From JABIAL01 sp964645825 (lineage in GTDB: Bacteria; Patescibacteriota; Patescibacteriia; UBA1558; GWA2-36-10), in assembly GCA_964645825.1 (NCBI GenBank), contig CAZXZY010000005.1, positions 1 to 33,751 on the forward strand: a stretch of 33,751 nucleotides of DNA, read 5' to 3'. The translations under genes were made by a program, and so were the position numbers. The notes under the pieces are model-generated. The model was not told the DNA's origin. It searched no databases and was given only the letters and a program-made list of their open reading frames with translations. Shown one piece after another: positions 7,060 to 13,042 of this stretch. Positions within the stretch are counted from its first letter, which is position 1. The number at the start of each line of letters is the position of its first letter.

Positions 7060-7755
7060 TTATTGGTTAATCGCAGCTAGAAATAAATCTTCATGTGGTC
7101 GTTTGGGTAGATGCCCAATATTATTGATATAATTTATTTTTACAAAACCTTTTTTATCAATTGCTATTTTTGAAACAGAGGACTGATAAATTTCTAAAGA
7201 TAAAAAACCAACTACATCAGTATTTAGAATGCCAGTGAGGATTGAGCGAATGACATTACCATGGCAGAAAATCAAAACGTTTTTGCCTTTATTTTTTTTA
7301 TAGATGTCAGCGATGATGCGTCTAAATTTTGTGTGTAAGCGATGGAGCTTAGCATCTATTTTTTTGTATTCTTTGATATTTTTGGTTCTGGTTTTTTCTG
7401 ACATATTAAAATATTTCAGTTTATACCATTCTTCCCAATCAACTTCATTGAATCTTTCATCAACTTCTAGATCTTTTTTGGTTTTTTTAAGATAGACATA
7501 AGCAGTTTCTTGCGCTCGGACAAATTCACTGCTATAAGCAGCATCGATGTCTAGTTTTAATAATTTTTTGTTGGTTAATAACTCTCTTTGTTTACGACCA
7601 ACTTTAGATAGCGGCATATTAGCGTCGCCAACGGATTCTTTGAGCTCATAATCTGGTTTACAATGACGGACTAAATAAATTTGAGTATACGGTCCATGAG
7701 TTTTTTGACGAGCCTTAGAGTAAGGTGTTTGTTGATTTGGTTTAATGGGTTTCAT
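7060..7755 (-). CDS. histidine phosphatase superfamily protein (phosphoglycerate mutase-like)
   Basis: A 231-aa enzyme of the branch-1 histidine phosphatase fold. The catalytic motif is IYLVRHCKPD with nucleophile His31; the usual RHG is RHC here. Other expected elements are AYSSEFVRAQETA (substrate Arg), NEVDWEEWY (general acid Glu region) and LIFCHGNVIRSIL with the second His. It probably hydrolyses a small phosphomonoester; glycolytic mutase activity cannot be inferred. A basic N-terminal extension of about 24 residues precedes the fold. The gene is monocistronic on the minus strand with a recognisable promoter at 7781-7809. Confidence 0.9.
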   Translation of the reverse strand: MKPIKPNQQTPYSKARQKTHGPYTQIYLVRHCKPDYELKESVGDANMPLSKVGRKQRELLTNKKLLKLDIDAAYSSEFVRAQETAYVYLKKTKKDLEVDERFNEVDWEEWYKLKYFNMSEKTRTKNIKEYKKIDAKLHRLHTKFRRIIADIYKKNKGKNVLIFCHGNVIRSILTGILNTDVVGFLSLEIYQSSVSKIAIDKKGFVKINYINNIGHLPKRPHEDLFLAAINQ

Positions 7756-7780
7756 TTTTATTTTTTATTAATTTGTCTTT

Positions 7781-7809
7781 ATTTTACACTTTTTATTTAC
7801 TATCAGCAA
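7781..7809 (-). promoter_or_regulatory. promoter of the histidine phosphatase gene
   Basis: Minus-strand TTGCTG (7804-7809) and TAAAAT (7781-7786) are 17 bases apart. Confidence 0.5.
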
Positions 7810-7836
7810 ACACGTTTTTATTTTTTACTTAAAAAA

Positions 7837-7845
7837 TGTTATAAT
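7837..7845 (+). promoter_or_regulatory. extended -10 promoter of the DUF1003/cytochrome b5 operon
   Basis: TGTTATAAT, a perfect extended -10, lies 20 bases before the ATG at 7866. It argues against the in-frame ATG at 7845, which overlaps it. Confidence 0.6.
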
Positions 7846-7865
7846 TGATTAGTAAAATAAATATT

Positions 7866-8207
7866 ATGGCAAAGAAAAAAAGGACATTTAAGACATTGCA
7901 AAAATTTAGGTTTATTGACTCGATGAATTCGTTGGTTGGGTCATGGTTATTTTTAGTAATTCACGTTATTTGGTTTACTAGTTGGCTAGCATATGATCTG
8001 GAGATCAATATGTTGACTATGATTGTTTCTCTAGAAGCCATTGTTTTGATGATTTTGTTATTGATGGCACAAAATAGGCAAGCCATACGTGATGATATTA
8101 GAGATGAAATGGATTTGCAGGCAGATTTACGGTCGGCGAAATTAGCGGAAGAAATTTTAATACATATTGAAACGATGCGTCGCGATATTAGAAAATTAAA
8201 AAAATAA
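7866..8207 (+). CDS. DUF1003 family membrane protein
   Basis: A 113-aa protein with two transmembrane helices (about residues 22-42 and 49-68). A charged amphipathic C-terminal helix contains AQNRQAIRDDIRDEMDLQAD and continues through EEILIHIETM, which is characteristic of the DUF1003 family. Function in the family is unknown; a coiled-coil interaction on the cytoplasmic side is plausible. I place the start at 7866 because the -10 box at 7837-7845 excludes the earlier ATG. It has no ribosome site. The lipoprotein gene follows four bases after the stop. Confidence 0.85.
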   Translation: MAKKKRTFKTLQKFRFIDSMNSLVGSWLFLVIHVIWFTSWLAYDLEINMLTMIVSLEAIVLMILLLMAQNRQAIRDDIRDEMDLQADLRSAKLAEEILIHIETMRRDIRKLKK

Positions 8208-8211
8208 TTTT

Positions 8212-8616
8212 ATGCACAAATATTTTATATTTTTAATTATATGCAGTTTTATTTTAGTCGGTTGTGGTAAGGTAGACGAGACGTTTGACGGAATTAATGC
8301 GGAGATACCTAGTATAGATGAAAATTCGACTGAAATTGAAATTGAACGACATGAACAAGCAGTAGAAGAAGAGGAGGCTCTTAATTTTGGTTGGATAAAA
8401 ATGTCTGAAGTAGTCAAGCACAATCATGCTGCTGATTGCTGGTTAGTAGTTCACGATCAAGTTTTTGCTATGACCGTGTTTGTTAATAACCATCCAGGTG
8501 GTCAAGTGTGGGCGCCAAAGTGTGGGCAAAATGCCACAGAATTATTTGAGGATAATTTAACGAATTTTGAGGCAACAATATTAGACGATTACTATGTAGG
8601 AGATTTACATCCATAA
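8212..8616 (+). CDS. lipoprotein with a cytochrome b5-like domain
   Basis: A 134-aa lipoprotein: signal sequence with lipobox LVGC (Cys18), an acidic linker to about residue 57, then a cytochrome b5-type heme-binding fold. Visible hallmarks are MSEVVKHNHAADCWLVVHDQ, the axial-ligand motif HPGG at 94-97 and ATELFEDN. The second axial His expected about 23-24 residues after HPGG is absent: residues 116-118 are Leu-Thr-Asn. Cys76 and Cys104 could form a disulfide outside the membrane. The protein may bind heme with one protein ligand, bind another ligand, or have lost heme. It sits between DUF1003 and DUF4349 membrane proteins. Confidence 0.85.
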   Translation: MHKYFIFLIICSFILVGCGKVDETFDGINAEIPSIDENSTEIEIERHEQAVEEEEALNFGWIKMSEVVKHNHAADCWLVVHDQVFAMTVFVNNHPGGQVWAPKCGQNATELFEDNLTNFEATILDDYYVGDLHP

Positions 8617-8643
8617 GTTAGTGATTATAAATTAAATAAATAT

Positions 8644-9567
8644 ATGATAGAAAAAATTAAAAACTTTTATCGTCGTCGTAGAGATTGGGTATGGCTAGGT
8701 ATCGCTATTGTTGTAATCATTGTCGCTACCAATGGCTCACCGGCTCTATATCAAAAAGCCACATCTAATAATGTTTTTGGCTATGACAAAGGCATGATGA
8801 TGGAAGATAGTATGATGGCTGTTGAAAGTGTTGGTCGTGGTGGGTCAATGAATGATTTTGTTGAGCCAGGACAAGTGCCAGATCAAGAAGAAAATTTTCG
8901 AAAAAATGCTTCTTTAAATTTAGAAGTGGAAAAGTCTGATTACACAGAAACTAAAATAGAGGTTGATAATCTTTTAGATAAGTATAAAGGTTTTTATACT
9001 CACAAAAACGAATCAGTCATGACTCGCAATAATGCTGATTATCATACTTACAACATTAATATTAAATTTAATAAGGATAATTTTGATAGCATTATTGAAG
9101 AGTTTAAAGTTTTGGGCGAAGTAAAATATTTTAGTATTGATGCTTCTGATTTAACAGCTCAATATTATGATGTTGATGCTTACAAAAAATCTGCCGAGCA
9201 AGTTAAGGCTCGTGTCCAAGCATTATTAGCTCGAGCTACCGATATTGAAGATATTATTACCATCGAAACAAAATTAGCTAATTTACAAAGGCAAATTGAT
9301 AATTATCAAAGACAATTAACAAACATTGATCGTCAGACAGAGTACTCTCAACTATCCTTGACTATCACAGAAAAAATGGGCTATGTTCAGTCTTTTTATG
9401 AAATGACTAAGTTAAGAGAATTATTCAGAAACGTAGTACAAAGCATTGATAATGTATTTGTGAAATTTTCTAGCTTGTTTGGTTATTTATTAGTTATATT
9501 TGTTGCTTGGCTGGTTTACAGGGGAGCAAAGAAATTTAAGTCTAGACCAAGAAGAAGGGAAGAATAA
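8644..9567 (+). CDS. DUF4349 membrane-anchored protein
   Basis: A 307-aa protein with an N-terminal transmembrane helix (about 14-32), a large extracytoplasmic part and a C-terminal transmembrane helix (about 278-296) followed by a basic tail. The segment from about residue 83 (RKNASLNLEVEKSDYTE) through DAYKKSAEQV to SQLSLTITEK follows the DUF4349 pattern. It includes the long coiled-coil hairpin at about 175-235. Family role is unknown; lipoprotein-like envelope functions have been proposed. Met-rich residues (GMMMEDSMMA) lie just after the first helix. It is the last gene before the GC-rich palindromic terminator. Confidence 0.85.
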   Translation: MIEKIKNFYRRRRDWVWLGIAIVVIIVATNGSPALYQKATSNNVFGYDKGMMMEDSMMAVESVGRGGSMNDFVEPGQVPDQEENFRKNASLNLEVEKSDYTETKIEVDNLLDKYKGFYTHKNESVMTRNNADYHTYNINIKFNKDNFDSIIEEFKVLGEVKYFSIDASDLTAQYYDVDAYKKSAEQVKARVQALLARATDIEDIITIETKLANLQRQIDNYQRQLTNIDRQTEYSQLSLTITEKMGYVQSFYEMTKLRELFRNVVQSIDNVFVKFSSLFGYLLVIFVAWLVYRGAKKFKSRPRRREE

Positions 9568-9576
9568 ACTATTATT

Positions 9577-9619
9577 ACCGGCTCCGCTCCGCCAGCTGGC
9601 GGAGCGGAGCCGGTTTTTT
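9577..9619 (+). terminator. very long perfect GC palindrome acting as a terminator
   Basis: CCGGCTCCGCTCCGCC (9578-9593) pairs perfectly with its reverse complement (9598-9613) around AGCT, followed by a T run from 9614. The 16-bp all-but-two-GC stem stands out in AT-rich surroundings and resembles a repeat-derived terminator. Confidence 0.9.
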
Positions 9620-9624
9620 GATAC

Positions 9625-9653
9625 TTGACAAAATATCTTTATGGGTATATATT
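9625..9653 (+). promoter_or_regulatory. promoter of the DUF5320/DUF134 operon
   Basis: TTGACA (9625-9630) and TATATT (9648-9653) with a 17-base spacer, about 40 bases before the Shine-Dalgarno site. Confidence 0.75.
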
Positions 9654-9696
9654 CATAATGTAATCATTTAAATTTGTATAGAAAGGAGATGATATT

Positions 9697-9864
9697 ATGC
9701 CAAATAAAGATAAAACGGGGCCTCAAGGTAAAGGTCCAAGAACTGGCTTGGGTTTAGGGCCATGCGCTGAGAGCTCTGAACAAATTACACTACAACGTGG
9801 TTTAGGAAGAGGACGAGGTTACGGAGTAGGTCGTAGAATAAACAGAAAAGAAGATGTCAAATAA
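9697..9864 (+). CDS. DUF5320-like small Gly/Arg-rich protein
   Basis: A 55-aa protein starting MPNKDKTGPQGKGPRTGLGL, close to the pattern of DUF5320 proteins (TGPxGxGPxTG then a Cys). It continues with Arg/Gly-rich sequence (RGLGRGRGYGVGRR). Members commonly sit beside DUF134 genes and iron-molybdenum-cofactor-type proteins in anaerobes, and their function is unknown. The start is fixed by AAAGGAG (9682-9688). Its last 11 bases overlap the start of the DUF134 gene, implying translational coupling. Confidence 0.8.
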   Translation: MPNKDKTGPQGKGPRTGLGLGPCAESSEQITLQRGLGRGRGYGVGRRINRKEDVK

Positions 9865-10171
9865 TAGAAATCAAAGACGTGGCTTAGGGTTGGGTCGTCC
9901 TCGTTTGAACAGACGAGTACGATTTGATCCTATGGTGCGTTATTTTAAGCCGCAAGGGATTCCATTGAGAGAGTTGGAGGAGGTTTCGCTATCTAGAGAA
10001 GAGATAGAGGCCTTACGTTTAAAAAATATTCCTGATTATGATCAAACTAAATGTGCTGAAAAAATGAATACCTCTCAAAGTACTTTTCAACGCATTTTAA
10101 GTGAAGCTTATAAAAAAATTTCTATCGCTCTAGTAGAGGGGAAGGCTATTAAGATTGAAGAGCAGAAATAG
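9854..10171 (+). CDS. DUF134 family (UPF0251) putative DNA-binding regulator
   Basis: A 105-aa protein. After a basic RGLGLGRPRLNRR start comes FKPQGIPLRELEEVSLSREE, the DUF134 signature. A helix-turn-helix follows (about residues 60-95), with AEKMNTSQSTFQRILSEAYK as the recognition helix region, similar to sigma-70 region 4. It is likely a transcription regulator; target genes are unknown, though the downstream redox gene at 10208 is a candidate. The N-terminal GLGLGRP repeats the Gly-rich flavour of the overlapping upstream protein. Confidence 0.88.
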   Translation: MSNNRNQRRGLGLGRPRLNRRVRFDPMVRYFKPQGIPLRELEEVSLSREEIEALRLKNIPDYDQTKCAEKMNTSQSTFQRILSEAYKKISIALVEGKAIKIEEQK

Positions 10172-10191
10172 ATTTGTTTTTATTTATTTTG

Positions 10192-10200
10192 TGCTATAAT
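10192..10200 (+). promoter_or_regulatory. extended -10 promoter of the thioredoxin/CcdA gene
   Basis: TGCTATAAT is a perfect extended -10. Transcription would begin near 10207, at or next to ATG 10208, predicting a leaderless mRNA. It overlaps and so argues against the ATG at 10199. Confidence 0.6.
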
Positions 10201-10207
10201 GATCGAT

Positions 10208-11407
10208 ATGATGAAAAAAATATTTTTTAGTTTAGCCATTTTATTTTTACCATTTTTTAGTGTTCTGCCAGCACAGGCAGAAGACTCGGTGGTAAATGTT
10301 TATTTTTTTAATTCAGATGGCTGTCCTCATTGTGCTAAAGAAGAGGTCTTTTTAGATAATTTAGTTGATCAATATCCTGATATTGAAGTGTTTAATTTTG
10401 AATTATCCAAGAGCTCAGAAAATCAAGAATTATTTCAAGAAGTTGGTCAATTTTTACAAGCTGATATTTCCGGCGTGCCTTTTACTATTGTTGGTGGACA
10501 ATATTTTCCTGGTTATGGCGATGATCAGACACACGGCGCTGCTATAGAAGAGGCAGTTTTATATTGTTTTGATAATCCTTGCCCAGATATTTTGCAGGCT
10601 ATGACAGAAGTAGATTCACCTGATCAACTAGACGAAGAAATCACTAGTAGTCTAAATTTAGAAAATTTTAAATTACCATTTTTTGGCGAAGTCAATTTAA
10701 AAGATTTTTCATTACCAGTTTTAACGATTGTTTTAGGAGCGTTGGATGGTTTTAATCCTTGTGCCATGTGGGCCTTAGTATTTTTGATTGGCTTATTGTT
10801 GGGCATGAAGGATAAAAAAAAGATGTGGATATTAGGCTCTGCTTTTATTGTCACCTCAGCTGCTGTTTATTATTTATTTTTAGCTGCTTGGCTAAATGTT
10901 TTGTTATTTATTGGCTTGATTCTTTGGGTAAGATTATTGATAGCTATTGTCGCTCTGGGTGGAGGGGCGTATAGTCTTAAAGATTTTTTTACTAACAAAG
11001 ACGCAACCTGCAATGTCGGTGACATGCAGAAAAAACAACAGACTTTTTCTAAGTTACGCAATATAGTTAAAAGTAATAATTTTTGGTTCGCCTTGGGTGG
11101 CATTATTGTTTTAGCTGTAGCCGTAAACATGATCGAGCTTATTTGTTCAGCTGGCATACCAGCTGTCTATACACAAGTCTTAATCATGAGTTCTTTGCCA
11201 ACTTGGCATTACTATATGTATATTTTGTTATACATTGTTATATTTATGCTAGATGATTTGATCATTTTCTTTATTGCTATGCTTACTTTGCAGGCCACTG
11301 GTCTTACTACCAAATATAGTAGATTTTCTAGATTGATCGGCGGCATTCTTATGATTTTAATCGGTTTATTATTAATTTTTAAACCAGGCTGGCTAATGTT
11401 TGCTTAA
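10208..11407 (+). CDS. thioredoxin-like domain fused to a CcdA/DsbD-type membrane domain
   Basis: A 399-aa exported redox protein. After a signal peptide (about residues 1-25) an extracytoplasmic thioredoxin-fold domain carries the active site CPHC (39-42) and the cis-Pro loop GVPFTIV. A linker leads to a membrane domain of about six helices. Its Cys residues fall in NPCAMWALVFLIGLLLG and ELICSAGIPAVY, as expected for CcdA/DsbD electron carriers. The likely role is to pass reducing power from cytoplasmic thioredoxin to the attached outer domain. Having both modules in one chain is efficient for a reduced genome. Start 10208 (or 10211) is chosen over 10199 because of the -10 element. Confidence 0.88.
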   Translation: MMKKIFFSLAILFLPFFSVLPAQAEDSVVNVYFFNSDGCPHCAKEEVFLDNLVDQYPDIEVFNFELSKSSENQELFQEVGQFLQADISGVPFTIVGGQYFPGYGDDQTHGAAIEEAVLYCFDNPCPDILQAMTEVDSPDQLDEEITSSLNLENFKLPFFGEVNLKDFSLPVLTIVLGALDGFNPCAMWALVFLIGLLLGMKDKKKMWILGSAFIVTSAAVYYLFLAAWLNVLLFIGLILWVRLLIAIVALGGGAYSLKDFFTNKDATCNVGDMQKKQQTFSKLRNIVKSNNFWFALGGIIVLAVAVNMIELICSAGIPAVYTQVLIMSSLPTWHYYMYILLYIVIFMLDDLIIFFIAMLTLQATGLTTKYSRFSRLIGGILMILIGLLLIFKPGWLMFA

Positions 11408-11425
11408 GTTATATATCATTATTTA

Positions 11426-11454
11426 TTGACACATAAAAAATCATCTGTTAAGAT
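11426..11454 (+). promoter_or_regulatory. promoter of the tRNA pair
   Basis: TTGACA (11426-11431) and TAAGAT (11449-11454) with a 17-base spacer. The -10 lies inside the hairpin that terminates the previous gene. Confidence 0.6.
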
Positions 11455-11467
11455 GATTTTTGTCTTT
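11437..11467 (+). terminator. intrinsic terminator after the thioredoxin/CcdA gene
   Basis: AAAATCATCT (11437-11446) and AGATGATTTT (11451-11460) pair around GTTA, followed by TGTCTTT. It is superimposed on the tRNA promoter. Confidence 0.75.
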
Positions 11468-11477
11468 AGTTCTTTTA

Positions 11478-11548
11478 GGAGGTATAGCCAAGCGGCAAGG
11501 CAGAGGTCTACAAAACCTTTATCGCTGGTTCGACTCCGGCTACCTCCG
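11478..11548 (+). tRNA. tRNA-Cys-like, anticodon ACA
   Basis: The cloverleaf is complete. Acceptor GGAGGTA pairs with TACCTCC, the D-arm is GCC/GGC, and the anticodon stem is GAGGT/ACCTT with loop CTACAAA. The T-arm is GCTGG/CCGGC with loop TTCGACT. The anticodon is ACA (11510-11512), reading Cys codon UGU. The anticodon arm otherwise matches ordinary bacterial tRNA-Cys, where it is GCA. The discriminator base is G (11548) rather than the U that cysteinyl-tRNA synthetase normally needs. No CCA is encoded. Seven T residues separate it from the next tRNA. Confidence 0.8.
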
Positions 11549-11555
11549 TTTTTTT

Positions 11556-11641
11556 GCGCGCGTAGCTCAGAGTTTACCGCTATAGGGTAGAGCGCCTGCC
11601 TGACACGCAGGAGGCCGCGGGTTCGAATCCTGTCGCGCGCA
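11556..11641 (+). tRNA. tRNA-Val(GAC) with an enlarged D-loop
   Basis: Acceptor GCGCGCG pairs with CGCGCGC; discriminator A. The D-stem is GCTC/GAGC, anticodon stem CCTGC/GCAGG, loop CTGACAC with anticodon GAC (11602-11604), and T-loop TTCGAAT. The D-loop (11569-11589) is 21 nt, about 12 longer than normal, and can fold TACC with GGTA as an extra mini-hairpin. Total length is 86 nt although the variable loop is short. Confidence 0.85.
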
Positions 11642-11651
11642 CTAATAATAG

Positions 11652-11676
11652 GCACCGTCTACGGATGGTGCTTTTT
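11652..11676 (+). terminator. terminator of the tRNA transcript
   Basis: GCACCGTC (11652-11659) pairs with GATGGTGC (11664-11671) around TACG with one G-U pair, followed by TTTTT. Confidence 0.85.
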
Positions 11677-11679
11677 ACT

Positions 11680-11708
11680 TTGACATTTTAGTTTGTTTAG
11701 GTTAGGTT
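11680..11708 (+). promoter_or_regulatory. possible promoter of the PRPP synthetase-like gene
   Basis: TTGACA (11680-11685) is clear. The best -10 at 17 bases spacing is a poor TAGGTT (11703-11708). A second TTGACA at 11728-11733 has no suitable -10 before the gene. Confidence 0.35.
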
Positions 11709-11765
11709 GAGAATAAGAAAAAGTTCGTTGACAGTCGAATCACAAGCAGCAGAGGGGACATGATC

Positions 11766-12803
11766 ATGGACAACAATAACTTCGCTTTCATCAGTGGAAA
11801 TGGGAGCTTTGAATTCAATGAAGCAGTGCTAGCTCGACTGAATAGTTTAGCAGGAGCTTCTTTTGATTTTTTACATCTGGATTCAGATTATTTTGGTGAC
11901 GGTGGGCCAGATTTTTGCATACCGCGGTATGGTTCATTGGAGGATCGCCATGTAGTTATTTTCCAGAGCATGACTGATTTAGAGCTTAAAGATGAATTTC
12001 TGACTTTGGTTTGGGCAGCCAGAAATCAATATGGTGCTAAGTCAGTGATCGGTGTTTTACCTTTTTTCATGCATCGCCGCGAGGATCACCCAGAGAAATT
12101 GGGAGAAATAAATCGTAGTCGGTTTTTTGCTAATCAATTAGCAGCGGCCGGTGCAAATCGAGTGATATTCTGTGACATCCACTCTCAACAAGTTGTTGAG
12201 GATTTTAAGGCAGAAGGCATAGAGGCTATTGATGTCGATTCAGCTCCAATTTTGGCTGAACAGATTATGCCACTAGTTACCTTGGCCCGCGCCAATGACG
12301 TGCCAGTAGCCGTTGATTCACCAGATCGAGGATCATTGCTAAGAGCCATTTCTTTGGCTAGAGCTCTAGGCGCGCCAGTCGCTCTTGGTTTAAAGTTTCG
12401 TTCAGAAACAGGCGAAATCGAATTGAGCAGCAGTGATGCTGCGCTGGCTGAGATCCGTGAGAATTATCCAGATATTGAATTTTTGAACGATTCTAGCTTG
12501 GAGGGCTTTTTGATGATTATGCGCGATGATGAAGTTTCTTCTGGAGCCACTAGTCAGGAGAGAGCGGCGTATTTATTAGGCGATGCCCATGTTAAAGAGG
12601 TTGTTTTTTGTGGCACGCACGCTGTTCTTACGCCTGGTTTCCGTCGTAGATTTACTCGTCCCGAAGTAAACAAATTTAGCCGTATTTTTTTGACTAACAC
12701 AATTCATCGGTCTTATAGAAAACAGACAGGAGGAATCATTACTCCTGTGGATGTTTCATCTGGTGTAGCCAAGGCACTTTATCTGATGTTGGCAAAATTG
12801 TGA
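11766..12803 (+). CDS. prs: ribose-phosphate pyrophosphokinase (PRPP synthetase) family protein
   Basis: Makes PRPP from ribose-5-phosphate and ATP for nucleotide synthesis, if fully active. The two tandem phosphoribosyltransferase-like domains are visible. LPFFMHRREDH corresponds to the catalytic PYxxYxRQDR region. VDSPDRGSLLRA corresponds to the SPDxGGxxRA loop, and MIMRDDEVSSGATS to the PRPP-binding DDxxxTGGT loop. THAVLTPGF matches the late THGxFS segment. Substitutions in each motif mean that it may be a divergent paralogue. I choose ATG 11766 because GAGGGG (11752-11757) sits eight bases before it and only two before the ATG at 11760. It has its own strong terminator and is richer in G+C than the genes to its left. 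Confidence 0.82.
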   Translation: MDNNNFAFISGNGSFEFNEAVLARLNSLAGASFDFLHLDSDYFGDGGPDFCIPRYGSLEDRHVVIFQSMTDLELKDEFLTLVWAARNQYGAKSVIGVLPFFMHRREDHPEKLGEINRSRFFANQLAAAGANRVIFCDIHSQQVVEDFKAEGIEAIDVDSAPILAEQIMPLVTLARANDVPVAVDSPDRGSLLRAISLARALGAPVALGLKFRSETGEIELSSSDAALAEIRENYPDIEFLNDSSLEGFLMIMRDDEVSSGATSQERAAYLLGDAHVKEVVFCGTHAVLTPGFRRRFTRPEVNKFSRIFLTNTIHRSYRKQTGGIITPVDVSSGVAKALYLMLAKL

Positions 12804-12812
12804 TTCGTTTCA

Positions 12813-12844
12813 GCTCACCCCACTCGGCGGGTGAGCTTTTTATT
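12813..12844 (+). terminator. intrinsic terminator of the PRPP synthetase-like gene
   Basis: GCTCACCC (12813-12820) pairs with GGGTGAGC (12829-12836), then TTTTTATT. Confidence 0.88.
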
Positions 12845-12851
12845 TTGTTTA

Positions 12852-12880
12852 TTGACAAAATATGCTATTTTTACTATGGT
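12852..12880 (+). promoter_or_regulatory. promoter of the metalloprotease operon
   Basis: TTGACA (12852-12857) and TATGGT (12875-12880) with a 17-base spacer. The transcript would start near 12887, giving a leader of about 155 nt. Confidence 0.65.
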
Positions 12881-12887
12881 AAGTAAT

Positions 12888-13042
12888 TATAGCAGTTCTT
12901 TAATAAATACAGCTATTAGTTACATTTTTAGCTGTTATGATTGACTTAAATAATTCAAATAAACAAACAGAAATCGATGAAAACCGAAGACAACCCACTA
13001 ACGAATTCTTGATAGAGAATTCAAAATTTGACGGAGGCCTAG
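12888..13042 (+). promoter_or_regulatory. long 5' leader of the metalloprotease mRNA
   Basis: Two hairpins can form: ACAGCTA (12909-12915) with TAGCTGT (12929-12935), and a 7-bp GAATTCT/AGAATTC stem near 13003-13022. The strong ribosome site GGAGG (13033-13037) follows. A 60-codon frame from 12937 runs through it into the protease gene in another frame, but it has no ribosome site and no protein-like character. Confidence 0.4.

Noticed and set aside
11419..11655. 78-codon frame on the minus strand
   Set aside because: It runs antisense across both tRNAs and has no ribosome site; a shadow frame.
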